DNA of 37,083 nt, from contig JALHNO010000009.1 of assembly GCA_022843465.1 (NCBI GenBank), forward strand, positions 43,070 through 80,152, read 5' to 3'. The translations under genes were made by a program, and so were the position numbers. The notes under the pieces were generated by a model. That model saw only the letters and a list, made by a program, of their open reading frames with translations, searched no databases and was not told where the DNA came from. This document shows, one piece after another, positions 1 to 8,528 of the stretch (the first letter of the stretch is position 1; each line of letters begins with the position of its first letter). The DNA is from Pseudomonadota bacterium (GTDB lineage: Bacteria; Pseudomonadota; Gammaproteobacteria; Xanthomonadales; Ahniellaceae).

Positions 1-805
1 AGATCCAAAGCGGCCGCGCGGAGCACGGCCCTCCATCCACCACACCGCCCGATGACCCTGGAGGGCGCTGCTCCTGCGGCGCCGCTTTGCATTGGAGGGC
101 GCTGCTCCTGCGGCGCCGCCCTGCATTGGAGGGCGCCGCTCCTGCGGCGCCGCTTTGCCCTGTAGCGACGGCGCTTGCCAGATCCAAAGCGGCCGCGCGG
201 AGCACGGCCCTCCATCCACCACACCGCCCGATGACCCTGGAGGGCGCTGCTCCTGCGGCGCCGCTTTGCATTGGAGGGCGCTGCTCCTGCGGCGCCGCTT
301 TGCCCTGGATGGACAGCGCGCGCCAGATCCAAAGCGGCCGCGCGGAGCACGGCCCTCCATCCACGACACCGCCCGATGACCCTGGAGGGCGCTGCTCCTG
401 CGGCGCCGCTTTGCGTTGGAGGGCGCTGCTCCTGCGGCGCCGCCTTGCATTGGAGGGCGCCGCTCCTGCGGCGCCGCTTTGCGTTGGAGGGCGCCGCTCC
501 TGCGGCGCCGCTTTGCCCTGGATGGACAGCGCGCGCCAGATCCAAAGCGGCCGCGCGGAGCACGGCCCTCCATCCTCGACACCGCCCGATGACCCTGGAG
601 GGCGCTGCTCCTGCGGCGCCGCTTTGCATTGGAGGGCGCCGCTCCTGCGGCGCCGCTTTGCCCTGGATGGACAGCGCGCGCCAGATCCAAAGCGGCCGCG
701 CGGAGCACGGCCCTCCATCCACGACACCGCCCGATGACCCTGAAGGCGCTGCTCCTGCGGCGCCGCTTTGCGTTGGAGGGCGCTGCTCCTGCGGCGCCTG
801 TCGGT
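1..805. repeat. Composite array of 77-bp and 34-bp palindromic repeats
   Basis: This gene-free stretch is built from two units. A 77-bp spacer unit contains AGATCCAAAGCGGCCGCGCG, which begins at 1, 180, 325, 538 and 683. Between these lie runs of a 34-bp unit that starts GGAGGGCGCYGCTCCTGCGG; the runs hold 3, 2, 4, 2 and about 2 copies. The spacings 179, 145, 213 and 145 all equal 77 + 34n. Each 34-bp unit holds a hairpin GGCGCYGC-TCCT-GCGGCGCC. Long open frames run through the array on the plus strand, but they are translated repeats with no domain and no reason to be genes. The array runs off the left edge of the window. Confidence 0.93.
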
Positions 806-858
806 TCGGCGACAATATGTGCGAACGTCGACAATCGACCTCCCCCAACCGGTCCCGA

Positions 859-1548
859 TTACGCGTTCAACACCGCCTGCAGCCGTTCCCGCAATTGCGC
901 CAGCGACGCCACCTCATAGTGCGGCGCAATGTCCGCAGGCGCGGGCAAGCCGGCCGGGTTGTACCAGCAGGTATCGAAACCGGCATTCAGACCGCCCAGA
1001 ATATCGGTCTCCGGCTTGTCGCCCACCATCAGCACGCGCGCACGTTCGGGCGCGCCCATCAGCGCGTGCGCATGCTCGAAAATTCCGGCATGCGGCTTGG
1101 CGTAGCCGACCTCTTCCGAGATCACCAGCACATCGAAATGATCGCGCAAGCCGGTGCGCTGCAGGCGCGTCCGCTGCAGCTCGGTGAAGCCATTGGTGAT
1201 GATGCCCAGTCGAATCCGGCCCTTGAGCAGATCAAGCAGATCGACAGCACCGTCCAGCGGTGCGCAGATGTCGGCCATCGCAGACAGAAATGCGCTGTTC
1301 AATCGCGCCGCCGGGACCTGCAGTCGCTCGGCCCAGGCATTGAATCGCCGCTGCTGCAACTGCTGCGCCGTGATGCGGCCGTCCTGGTAGTCGACCCAGA
1401 GCGGTCGGTTCAGTTCGTTGTAGGCCGCGTAGTCGCTCGCTCCGAACTCGTGGCCATACCCCGCGAACATATTGCGCAGCCCGCGGTAGGCATCGAAATG
1501 AAACAGGGTGTCGTCGGCGTCGAACAGGATCCATTGATAGGGCTTCAT
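859..1548 (-). CDS. yjjG: YjjG-like HAD-family pyrimidine 5'-nucleotidase
   Basis: This 229-aa HAD-superfamily hydrolase is close in length to E. coli YjjG (about 225 aa), a cytosolic phosphatase that removes phosphate from pyrimidine and non-canonical nucleotides. The motifs are in order: FDADDT near residue 9 (nucleophile D10 and acid D12), ITNG near 117-120, the lysine in YAKP (K151), and VGDKPETD near 176-182 for Mg binding. A helical cap lies between motifs I and II. I chose the ATG at 1548 because the DxD motif then sits at the usual N-terminal position; an open frame upstream adds 55 residues without family character. It is convergent with nothing and borders the repeat array. The HAD assignment is firm; the exact substrate is inferred from family resemblance. 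Confidence 0.85.
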   Translation of the reverse strand: MKPYQWILFDADDTLFHFDAYRGLRNMFAGYGHEFGASDYAAYNELNRPLWVDYQDGRITAQQLQQRRFNAWAERLQVPAARLNSAFLSAMADICAPLDGAVDLLDLLKGRIRLGIITNGFTELQRTRLQRTGLRDHFDVLVISEEVGYAKPHAGIFEHAHALMGAPERARVLMVGDKPETDILGGLNAGFDTCWYNPAGLPAPADIAPHYEVASLAQLRERLQAVLNA

Positions 1549-1769
1549 GCCTTGCGCTTTCCTATCGGCTGCAATTGATCCTGGGCATCTTACCGGCGCG
1601 GACGGAACGGGCATCACAGCCAGGCAGAGCTCAGCTTCGAGCCTGTTCGCCTTCACTGCGTGGCTCAGCGGCGCACAGGTCGACTGGCCTTCGCCCCGAA
1701 CGCAGCCGGACACCGCTCAGCGCAGCGTAACCAACCAACATGCTCCGTGATCCAGTGCGGTCTGGGGGC

Positions 1770-1797
1770 GCATCGCGGCGCATGCTCGCCGCGATGC
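1770..1797 (-). terminator. Terminator-like hairpin downstream of pckG
   Basis: A perfect 11-bp inverted repeat, GCATCGCGGCG and CGCCGCGATGC with a 6-nt loop, lies about 20 bp beyond the pckG stop. There is no T-run, so it may stop transcription weakly or only stabilise the 3' end of the mRNA. The rest of 1549-1817 shows nothing recognisable. Confidence 0.45.
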
Positions 1798-1817
1798 GGT
1801 TGCGCCAGCGGCATCGT

Positions 1818-3569
1818 TCACCCCGCCAACGCCGCCGCAATCCGCTGCTGTTCGCCGCGCAATGCCGGCGGCAGACGGTCGCCGAAACTGTCGAAGTATT
1901 CGCCGATCGCGGCCAGTTCGGCCTGCCAGGCGGCGCTGTCGACATGCAGCAGGGTGTGCATGGCACCGGCATCAAGATCGAGACCTTCGATATTGATGGC
2001 GTCAGGGTCGGGCAGGTTGCCGATCGGCGTTGCCACCGCGTCAGCGCGACCGGCGCAGCGGTTGCAGATCCATTCGAGCACGCGCAGATTGTCGCCGAAG
2101 CCGGGCCACAGGAACTTGCCGTCGGCATCCTTGCGGAACCAGTTGACGTGGAAAATGCGCGGCAATCGGGCGCCGGCCTTTTCGAAGCTGAGCCAGTGTG
2201 AGAAATAGTCGGCGAAGTTGTAGCCGCAGAACGGCTTCATCGCCATCGAGTCACGGCGCACCACGCCGACCGCGCCGGTCGCTGCGGCCGTGGTCTCGGA
2301 CGCCATCGCCGCGCCGACGAGGACACCGTGGGTCCAGTCGCGCGCCTCGAACACCAGCGGAATCAGCGACTCGCGGCGGCCACCAAATACAATCGCCGAG
2401 ATCGGCACGCCACCGGCATCTTCGGCGCGCTCGGTCCAGCTTGGGCATTGACGCGCGGAAACGGTGAAACGCGAATTCGGGTGCGCCGCCGGGCCATTGG
2501 CCGGGTCGTAGTCGCGCCCCTGCCAGTCCTTGGCCGGAACCCGCTGGTCGAGCCCTTCCCACCAGGGCTGGTTGTCGGCGGTAACCGCGACATTGGTAAA
2601 GATCGCATCACGGTTGAGCATCGCCAGCGCATTGGCATTGGTCTTGGCGCTGGTGCCGGGCGCAACGCCGAAGAAGCCGGCCTCGGGATTGATCGCCCAC
2701 AGCTGGCCATCGGGTCCGGGCTGCATCCAGCAGATATCGTCGCCGACGGTCCATACCTTCCAGCCGGCTTCCCTGTAGGCCGCCGGCGGAATCAGCATCG
2801 CCAGATTGGTCTTGCCACAGGCCGAGGGGAACGCGGCGGCAATGTAATGGGTTTCTCCCTGCGGATTCTCGATACCGACGATCAGCATGTGTTCGGCCAG
2901 CCAGCCCTCGCTCTGCGCCTGGTAGGAACCGATCCGCAGGGCATGGCATTTCTTGCCGAGCAGGGCATTGCCGCCGTATCCCGAGCCGACCGACTGGATC
3001 AGCAGTTCCTCGGGGAAATGCATGATGAAGCGACGTGCCGGATCGAGATCGCCGAGTGAGTGCAGTCCTTTTACGAAGCGACCCTCACGCTCGATCCGCG
3101 CCAGCGCCGCTGCGCCCATCCGCGTCATCAGGCGCATATTGGCCACCACATACGGCGAGTCGGTGATCTCGACTCCGCAACGCGCGATCGGCGAAGCGAT
3201 CGGTCCCATGCAGTAGGGCACCACGTACAGAGTGCGCCCGACCATGCAGCCATCAAACAGGGCGTCCATCTGCGCATGCGCCGCATCCGGCGCCATCCAG
3301 CAGTTGTTGGGACCGGCCGTCTCGCGTTCCCTGCTGCAGACAAAGGTGAGATGTTCCACCCGCGCCACATCCGATGGATTGGAACGGTGCAGATAACAGT
3401 TCGGATGGCTGTGGCGATTGAGTTCGATCAGGTCGCCGGTCTCCAGCATCAGCTGGGTCAGCGCCTGGTTTTCGGCCTCGCTGCCATCACACCAGTGGAT
3501 GCGGTCGGGTCGGGTCAAGCGGGCAACGCTGTGCACCCACTCATTGAGAGCGGCCAGTTCTGAGGTCAT
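1818..3569 (-). CDS. pckG: Phosphoenolpyruvate carboxykinase, GTP-dependent
   Basis: This 583-aa enzyme converts oxaloacetate and GTP to phosphoenolpyruvate, CO2 and GDP, the entry step of gluconeogenesis, in the cytosol. The GTP-type signature is clear: AAFPSACGKTNLAM around residues 245-258 is the P-loop (kinase-1a) with the reactive cysteine C251; GKKCHALR near 205-212 and VGDD near 275-278 are substrate and Mn binding regions; FFGVAPGTS near 299-307 is also conserved. Length is typical for the GTP family and unlike the shorter ATP enzymes. The ATG at 3569 has GGAG 8 nt upstream; an upstream frame adds 24 non-conserved residues. It is transcribed divergently from the TonB-dependent receptor. 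Confidence 0.97.
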   Translation of the reverse strand: MTSELAALNEWVHSVARLTRPDRIHWCDGSEAENQALTQLMLETGDLIELNRHSHPNCYLHRSNPSDVARVEHLTFVCSRERETAGPNNCWMAPDAAHAQMDALFDGCMVGRTLYVVPYCMGPIASPIARCGVEITDSPYVVANMRLMTRMGAAALARIEREGRFVKGLHSLGDLDPARRFIMHFPEELLIQSVGSGYGGNALLGKKCHALRIGSYQAQSEGWLAEHMLIVGIENPQGETHYIAAAFPSACGKTNLAMLIPPAAYREAGWKVWTVGDDICWMQPGPDGQLWAINPEAGFFGVAPGTSAKTNANALAMLNRDAIFTNVAVTADNQPWWEGLDQRVPAKDWQGRDYDPANGPAAHPNSRFTVSARQCPSWTERAEDAGGVPISAIVFGGRRESLIPLVFEARDWTHGVLVGAAMASETTAAATGAVGVVRRDSMAMKPFCGYNFADYFSHWLSFEKAGARLPRIFHVNWFRKDADGKFLWPGFGDNLRVLEWICNRCAGRADAVATPIGNLPDPDAINIEGLDLDAGAMHTLLHVDSAAWQAELAAIGEYFDSFGDRLPPALRGEQQRIAAALAG

Positions 3570-3660
3570 AGGGGCTCCGGGCTCGCGGGAGCCGGTATCG
3601 AAAAGGAAGCTCAGGCTACTGAGCGCTGACGGCTCAGGCAAGCCGCTGAATCCTCTTGTT

Positions 3661-3679
3661 AGCGCGAGTGATTCGCATT
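3661..3679. promoter_or_regulatory. Fur-box-like operator
   Basis: Read on the minus strand the site is AATGCGAATCACTCGCGCT, matching a palindromic AATGCGAATCATTCGCATT-type Fur box at 16 of 19 positions. It lies about 50 bp upstream of the receptor's start codon, where a Fur repressor would block the promoter. By position it could also affect pckG, but it is much closer to the receptor. Confidence 0.55.
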
Positions 3680-3728
3680 AAGCTATGTATCAAGTTGGTC
3701 ATCAATGAATAAACCTAAGGAAATCAAC

Positions 3729-5861
3729 ATGAAAGCGAATCTCCTCGCCCTGGCAGTGGCCACGGTGCTCTGCCAGCCCGCCCTGGCTGATGATGATGCG
3801 GGCGGCCGTTCGGCCCCGACCAAGCTCGACCGCCAGGACGTGACTGCCGAGGCGCAGGCTGATCCGCGCTTTACCCAGATCGCCAGCGAGATCGAGGATG
3901 GCAAGGTGCTGACCGGCAAGAAGAGCACGGTCATCGCACTTGATGACCAGCCCGAAGTCGTCAACAACGAACTGCGCCAGGCGTTCTCGCGACTGCCCGG
4001 CGTGCTGCTCTCGGAACAGCAGATCCCCGGCTACTACAACGTGAATTACCGCGGCCTCGGCGATCCGCATGAGTCCGAATTCGTCAGCTTCTTCGAGAAC
4101 GGCATCCCGCTTGGCAGCGACTGGTTCGGCTACTCGACGATCTACTACCTGCCGCCGATCGACCGCGTCGAGCGCATCGCCTTCGTCCGCGGGGGCTCCT
4201 CGCTGCTGTACGGACCGCAGCCTGGTCCCTCGATCGACTTCATCACGCGGGCGCCGGCCACGGGCAAGGAACTCGGTTTCGTCAGCCGCCACAGCGGCGG
4301 CGAGGACGGGCTCTATGCCACCTACAACGAACTCAGCGGTGGCAGCGAGAATTTCGGCTGGCTGATCAGCTACGACCATCGTCAGTTTGATGGCCTGCGC
4401 TACAACGCCGACTCCGAAGTCGATGGCATCGGCGCCTCGCTGTTCTGGCGCCAGGGCGATCACGCCAGCTGGCGCCTGGATCTGTACAACTATCAATCCG
4501 AAAGCGGTGAGGCCGGCCGCCTGCCGAGCAATGTCTATGCAAGTCAGCCGGAGTGGTCGTCGACCCCGAACAATCGCATCGAGATCGATCGCGACATCGG
4601 CGTGCTCAGCCATCAGCGCAGCCTCGGCGAGACTGGCACGCTGGATCTGAAACTCTGGCTGGCCAAGATGGACCGCTACAGCGAGCGCCAGCCGCGCATC
4701 CTGCCGGGCAATCTGCCGATCAATGTCAGCACCGCATTCGACCTGCAGCAGTTTGAGAATACCGGCCTGGACGTACGCATGGGTCAGGACTGGGGCAGCA
4801 ACAACACGCTGACCTACGGCATCACCCATTACCGCGATGACAGTCCGCGCAGCCAGCTCAATGTGCCTGCCGATGGCGTGGTCGCGCCGACCAGCTTCGC
4901 GCAGGAACGCGAAACCCGTTACACGGCGGTATTCGCCGAGAACGTGTTTCGCTTCGACCGCCTCAGCCTGATTCCCGCCGCACGCTTCGAGTGGCTGGAA
5001 TACGACATTTTCGAGCGCGAACTGCTGCGCGGACTGCCACGCGATGCGATTGATCGCACCTTCAAGCAGGACGTGCCATTGTTCGGTTTCGGCGCGACCT
5101 ACGATTGGCCGGAACAGCAGTTGCAGGCCTATGCCAATGTCTCGCAGGGCTATCGCCCGATGCGCTTCGATGATGTCGCCAATCCCACTTCCAATCTCTC
5201 GCTCGACAACGACCCCGATGTCGCCGATGCGATGAACTTTGAACTCGGACTCCGCGGCGCGCCGATGCTCGGCCTGTTCTTCGATGTCAGCCTGTTCCGC
5301 ATCGATTTCGACGACAAGATCGAAACCCAGGTGGTCGTGGTCAATGGCTTGAACGAAGTGCTCCGCGTCAATTCCGGAGATTCGCGGCACCAGGGCATCG
5401 AGCTTTCCGGCGAGTACGACTTCTTTGCCGCCGCCGCTGGCGACAGCCATCTCTCCGTGTTCGCCAGTGCATCCATCCTTGACGCCGAGATCGTCCGCAG
5501 TCGCAATGCTGCCCTGGTCGGCAACACACCCGCGTTCGCACCCGATCATGTGGCGAAGGCCGGCCTGATCTATCGCAACGGCGATTGGCTCAAGCTCGCG
5601 CTGACCGGCACCTTTGTCGATGACCATTACTGGCAGGATTCCAACAGCAGCGGCGGCACCGCGCAGTACCCGATAGATGCCGTGATTCCGGGCTACGAAG
5701 TCTTTGACCTGACCGCAGAGTGGGCGCTGAGCAAGCACTTCAAACTGCTCGGCGGCGTCAACAATCTGTTCGATGAGTCCTATTACTCACGCGTGCGCAA
5801 CGATGGCATCGAGCCGACCGCTGGCCGCACGCCCTACCTCGGCGTCGAGTTCGGCTTCTGA
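3729..5861 (+). CDS. TonB-dependent receptor, FecA-like
   Basis: This 710-aa outer-membrane receptor probably imports a ferric chelate using TonB energy. A signal peptide (about residues 1-20, ending QPALA) precedes an N-terminal plug domain in which GYYNVNYRGLGDP, VERIAFVRGG and SLLYGPQPGPSIDFIT are characteristic of the FecA-like plug. The rest is a 22-strand-type barrel ending in the C-terminal phenylalanine of GVEFGF. The ATG at 3729 is preferred over an in-frame ATG at 3705 because AAGGA lies just upstream of it and the signal peptide then begins at once. A Fur-box-like site upstream supports iron control. There is no FecI/FecR pair and no visible N-terminal signalling extension. The ferric citrate-type substrate is inferred from plug resemblance only. 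Confidence 0.93.
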   Translation: MKANLLALAVATVLCQPALADDDAGGRSAPTKLDRQDVTAEAQADPRFTQIASEIEDGKVLTGKKSTVIALDDQPEVVNNELRQAFSRLPGVLLSEQQIPGYYNVNYRGLGDPHESEFVSFFENGIPLGSDWFGYSTIYYLPPIDRVERIAFVRGGSSLLYGPQPGPSIDFITRAPATGKELGFVSRHSGGEDGLYATYNELSGGSENFGWLISYDHRQFDGLRYNADSEVDGIGASLFWRQGDHASWRLDLYNYQSESGEAGRLPSNVYASQPEWSSTPNNRIEIDRDIGVLSHQRSLGETGTLDLKLWLAKMDRYSERQPRILPGNLPINVSTAFDLQQFENTGLDVRMGQDWGSNNTLTYGITHYRDDSPRSQLNVPADGVVAPTSFAQERETRYTAVFAENVFRFDRLSLIPAARFEWLEYDIFERELLRGLPRDAIDRTFKQDVPLFGFGATYDWPEQQLQAYANVSQGYRPMRFDDVANPTSNLSLDNDPDVADAMNFELGLRGAPMLGLFFDVSLFRIDFDDKIETQVVVVNGLNEVLRVNSGDSRHQGIELSGEYDFFAAAAGDSHLSVFASASILDAEIVRSRNAALVGNTPAFAPDHVAKAGLIYRNGDWLKLALTGTFVDDHYWQDSNSSGGTAQYPIDAVIPGYEVFDLTAEWALSKHFKLLGGVNNLFDESYYSRVRNDGIEPTAGRTPYLGVEFGF

Positions 5862-6026
5862 CCCAAGGAAGCTCTTAACAAGTCACCGGAACGTCTCCGC
5901 TAGCCAGTTTGTTTTTTGCCAAACCCCCAAAAACCTGCGGTTTTGACCAGCTCCGCTGTTGAGAGCCGCCCCCTGACTCAGGGGGCTGTCGCGGCTCCGG
6001 ATTTGACCACAGGTTCCCTGACGATT

Positions 6027-6056
6027 CCGGGTGGCTGGCGAACTGCCGCCACCCGG
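6027..6056 (+). promoter_or_regulatory. Hairpin in the thiG upstream region
   Basis: CCGGGTGGC and GCCACCCGG form a perfect 9-bp stem around a 12-nt loop that can pair further (GGC/GCC). A second, GC-rich hairpin, CCCCCTGACTCAGGGGG, lies at about 5971-5987. No T-run follows either one. They may belong to a leader RNA or mark the end of the receptor transcript. The TPP-riboswitch core motifs are not present. Confidence 0.3.
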
Positions 6057-6092
6057 TTCAAACTCCGATTCGGAATGGCGCGCACAGTCTGC

Positions 6093-6098
6093 GATAAT
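6093..6098 (+). promoter_or_regulatory. Putative -10 element of thiG (leaderless transcript)
   Basis: GATAAT lies 6 nt before the thiG ATG at 6105, which would put the transcription start at or next to the start codon. No ribosome-binding site is seen before the ATG, consistent with a leaderless mRNA. The corresponding -35 region (near 6070) is poor, so this is tentative. Confidence 0.35.
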
Positions 6099-6104
6099 GT
6101 GGCG

Positions 6105-6920
6105 ATGAATGCCGCCCTCCGTGAATCACCTCTTGCTTCGGGCGATGATCCTCTGATCATTGCCGGCCGAAGTTTCCGCTCGCGTCTGTTGACCGGAACC
6201 GGAAAGTTCGTCGACCTCGAACAGACCCGCCTCGCTACCGAGGCAGCTGGGGCCGAGATCATCACCGTTGCGATCCGGCGCACCAATATCGGCCAGAACG
6301 CCGGCGAGCCCAGCCTGCTCGATGTGCTGCCAGCTTCGAAATACACCTACCTGCCGAATACCGCCGGCTGCTACAGCGCCGAGGACGCCATCCGTACCTG
6401 CCGGCTTGCACGCGAGTTGCTCGACGGCCATGCACTGACCAAGCTGGAAGTGCTCGGCGATCCGAAAACCCTGTTCCCCGACATCGTGCAGACGATCAAG
6501 GCGGCCGAGGTGCTGATCCGCGAAGGCTTCGAGGTCATGGTCTATACCAATGACGATCCGATCGTCGCGCGCACGTTCGAAGAAATGGGCTGTGTCGCGG
6601 TGATGCCGCTGGCAGCGCCGATCGGATCGGGCCTGGGCATCCGCAACCCCTACAATATTCTGACGATTGTCGAGAATGCCAAGGTACCGGTGCTGGTCGA
6701 TGCCGGGGTCGGCACCGCCTCCGATGCGGCGATTGCGATGGAACTCGGTTGCGATGGCGTACTGATGAATACCGCCATTGCCGGCGCGCGCAATCCGGTA
6801 CTGATGGCGAGCGCCATGCGCAAGGCCGTCGAGGCCGGGCGCGAGGCTTTTCTCGCCGGACGCATTCCGCGCAAACGCTACGCCAGTGCCTCCAGCCCGA
6901 TCGACGGCAATTTCTTCTGA
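6105..6920 (+). CDS. thiG: Thiazole synthase ThiG
   Basis: This 272-aa enzyme joins deoxyxylulose 5-phosphate, dehydroglycine and sulfur from ThiS thiocarboxylate to make the thiazole phosphate of thiamine. The family signature is complete: [12 protein letters not shown] near the N-terminus, TKLEVLGDP with the Schiff-base lysine K113, [14 protein letters not shown], and [25 protein letters not shown] lining the TIM-barrel phosphate site. The ATG at 6105 gives the usual length; the frame is open for 63 more codons upstream but those residues are not ThiG-like. The partner sulfur carrier ThiS, often just upstream, is absent from this window. trmB follows 69 bp downstream, an arrangement also known in Xanthomonas relatives (recollection). 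Confidence 0.96.
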   Translation: MNAALRESPLASGDDPLIIAGRSFRSRLLTGTGKFVDLEQTRLATEAAGAEIITVAIRRTNIGQNAGEPSLLDVLPASKYTYLPNTAGCYSAEDAIRTCRLARELLDGHALTKLEVLGDPKTLFPDIVQTIKAAEVLIREGFEVMVYTNDDPIVARTFEEMGCVAVMPLAAPIGSGLGIRNPYNILTIVENAKVPVLVDAGVGTASDAAIAMELGCDGVLMNTAIAGARNPVLMASAMRKAVEAGREAFLAGRIPRKRYASASSPIDGNFF

Positions 6921-6927
6921 GTTCGAC

Positions 6928-6948
6928 TGCCGGCTGCCACGGCCGGCA
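6928..6948 (+). terminator. Weak hairpin between thiG and trmB
   Basis: TGCCGGC and GCCGGCA form a 7-bp stem with a 7-nt loop right after the thiG stop, followed by a C/T-rich tract. It could be a partial terminator, leaving trmB dependent on read-through or its own promoter. Confidence 0.35.
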
Positions 6949-6989
6949 TCCCCCTTCTTGCCTGAGCCCTGCAGGCCACGGTCCTGTCC

Positions 6990-7685
6990 ATGAACGAACC
7001 CACTGAACGTGGCCATCGCGCCATCAAGAGCTATGTGTTGCGCCAGGGACGACTGACACCGGGTCAGGAACGAGCGCTGGCCGAATCCTGGCCGCGCTAC
7101 GGGCTCGACTATCTCGGCACGCCGCGCGATCTCGATCATGCGTTCGGACGCAGCGCGCCGAAGATACTCGAGATCGGATTCGGCAATGGCGAGGCGCTGC
7201 TCGCCGCGGCCCAGTCCGATCCCGATCGCGACTACCTCGGCATTGAAGTGCATCGTCCGGGCGTCGGTCGTCTGCTGCTGAATGCCAGCAAGGCCGCGAT
7301 CAGCAATCTGCGCGTGTACCACCATGACGCTGTCGAAGTCCTCGATCACGAGATTGCCGACGCGTCATTGACCGAACTGCGACTGTACTTTCCCGATCCC
7401 TGGCACAAGGCGCGTCACAACAAGCGGCGCATGGTCCAGCCGGGCTTCGTGGAGCGCGTAGCACGCAAGCTGCAGCCGGGTGCGATGTTCCATCTCGCAA
7501 CCGACTGGGCAGCGTACGCCGAGCACATGCTGGACGTAATGGAAGCCGCACCGGGATTCCGCAATCGGCTCGGTGCGCGCGCCGTCGCGCCGCGCCCGGA
7601 CTGGCGCATCGAGACCCATTTCCAGAAACGCGGCGAGCGCCTGGGACACGGCGTGTTCGACCTGATCTACGACTTTCAGGGCTGA
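6990..7685 (+). CDS. trmB: tRNA (guanine-N7-)-methyltransferase TrmB
   Basis: This 231-aa SAM-dependent methyltransferase makes 7-methylguanosine at position 46 of the tRNA variable loop. The SAM-binding motif [12 protein letters not shown] spans about residues 59-70, the acidic motif [13 protein letters not shown] follows at about 82-94, and the diagnostic [15 protein letters not shown] substrate/catalytic motif lies near 134-148. Length and domain order are normal for the family. The start at 6990 fits the alignment of the [12 protein letters not shown] N-terminal segment. It lies just downstream of thiG in the same orientation; the two are functionally unrelated. Confidence 0.96.
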   Translation: MNEPTERGHRAIKSYVLRQGRLTPGQERALAESWPRYGLDYLGTPRDLDHAFGRSAPKILEIGFGNGEALLAAAQSDPDRDYLGIEVHRPGVGRLLLNASKAAISNLRVYHHDAVEVLDHEIADASLTELRLYFPDPWHKARHNKRRMVQPGFVERVARKLQPGAMFHLATDWAAYAEHMLDVMEAAPGFRNRLGARAVAPRPDWRIETHFQKRGERLGHGVFDLIYDFQG

Positions 7686-7825
7686 ACCGCGCTGCAATCG
7701 GTTCATGGGCGCCGTCTGTGTTCGCCGCGTGAACGCAGGCTGAGCAGGTCGCGCACATCGCCTTGCCGGACTATACGGCCGGATGATTCACTCGCCGGCA
7801 GATCAGGCCCATGCGTTTGATCGAA

Positions 7826-7875
7826 CCCGGATATTTCGTACTGCTTCTACCGCGAGGCAGTACGGAATATCCGGG
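7826..7875. promoter_or_regulatory. Long 19-bp stem hairpin upstream of the OMP gene
   Basis: The arms 7826-7844 and 7857-7875 are complementary over 19 positions with a single G-U wobble, around the 12-nt loop TTCTACCGCGAG. It lies between trmB and the outer-membrane protein gene, about 40 nt before the latter's start codon, without a T-run. It could end the trmB transcript or form a stable 5' UTR structure for the OMP mRNA. Confidence 0.6.
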
Positions 7876-7913
7876 CTGATCCCCATCCGAATCCCCTCCG
7901 GAGCATTCAATCC

Positions 7914-8480
7914 ATGTCCAACAAGTTCATTGCAGGTCTGCTGCTCAGCAGCTGCGCCCTCGCCTTCGCCGGTTCTGCAGCCGCTGCCAACGATCAGGAC
8001 GCTGCCGGCTATCTCGGCCTGCGTGTCGGCTCCGAACTCGACGACCGCTTTCCCAGCGGCCCCTACAACGTCGAGACCGATACGCCCTACAGCATCTACG
8101 GCGGCTGGAATTTCCATTCGCACTGGGCGCTTGAACTCGGCTATACCGATGTCGGTGACATTCGTGCGGTTGGCATCTCGGACGCCGGCTTCGAACTCGA
8201 CGCTGACCTGTGGACACTGGGCGTGCAGTATCGCCAGCCGTTCGCCGAGCGCTTCGAACTGGTTGCCGGTGCCGGCATCTACCAGCTCAATGAGGACGGC
8301 CATCTGATCACGATCGCCGGACAGATTCCCTACGACAACAATGAGACCGGCGTGCAGGCCGAGGTCGGCGTGCGCTTCCATTTTGATGGCCCGCTGGCCC
8401 TGCGTGCGTCCTACCAGTGGTTCGATTTCGATGGCGGCGGCGATGGCACGCCCTGGCTCGGATTTGAATTCGGATTCTGA
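7914..8480 (+). CDS. Small outer-membrane beta-barrel protein
   Basis: This 188-aa protein has a clear Sec signal peptide (about residues 1-24, ending AGSAAAA) and alternating hydrophobic/polar strands typical of an eight-stranded OmpA/OmpW-like barrel: YSIYGGWNFHSHWALELGYTDVGD, WTLGVQYRQPF, ELVAGAGIYQLN, AEVGVRFHF and ALRASYQWFDFD. It ends in phenylalanine (GFEFGF), the usual signal for the BAM insertase. GGAG lies about 10 nt before the ATG. There is no peptidoglycan-binding OmpA C-terminal domain. The specific role is unknown: small barrels of this kind act as pores or structural proteins. A striking 19-bp hairpin precedes the gene. Confidence 0.85.
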   Translation: MSNKFIAGLLLSSCALAFAGSAAAANDQDAAGYLGLRVGSELDDRFPSGPYNVETDTPYSIYGGWNFHSHWALELGYTDVGDIRAVGISDAGFELDADLWTLGVQYRQPFAERFELVAGAGIYQLNEDGHLITIAGQIPYDNNETGVQAEVGVRFHFDGPLALRASYQWFDFDGGGDGTPWLGFEFGF

Positions 8481-8497
8481 TCCGCTGCAACACCGTG

Positions 8498-8522
8498 CAA
8501 CACGGCACTCACTGCCGTGTTG
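8498..8522. terminator. Bidirectional terminator-like hairpin
   Basis: CAACACGGCA and TGCCGTGTTG form a perfect 10-bp stem around a 5-nt loop in the 48-bp gap between two convergent genes (the OMP gene and the alcohol dehydrogenase gene). The position is right for a shared terminator, though no strong T-run follows on either strand. Confidence 0.6.
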
Positions 8523-8528
8523 TCACGT

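Noticed and set aside
1-805. CRISPR array
   Set aside because: The stretches between repeats are themselves repeated and of variable multiples of 34 bp, and no cas gene is nearby.
87-1578. Long open frames reading through the left repeat array on the plus strand
   Set aside because: They translate a 34-bp hairpin repeat in all three frames, and the longest continues antisense through the nucleotidase gene. No domain or ribosome-binding site supports them.
3702-5738. A 678-codon open frame antisense to the TonB-dependent receptor
   Set aside because: The receptor on the plus strand has a signal peptide, plug and barrel; the antisense frame is a by-product of GC-rich codon use.
5862-6104. TPP riboswitch before thiG
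   Set aside because: The conserved CUGAGA and ACCUGAUCUGGAUAAUGCCAGCG-type core segments were not found by eye. The second of these is a family consensus, not window sequence.
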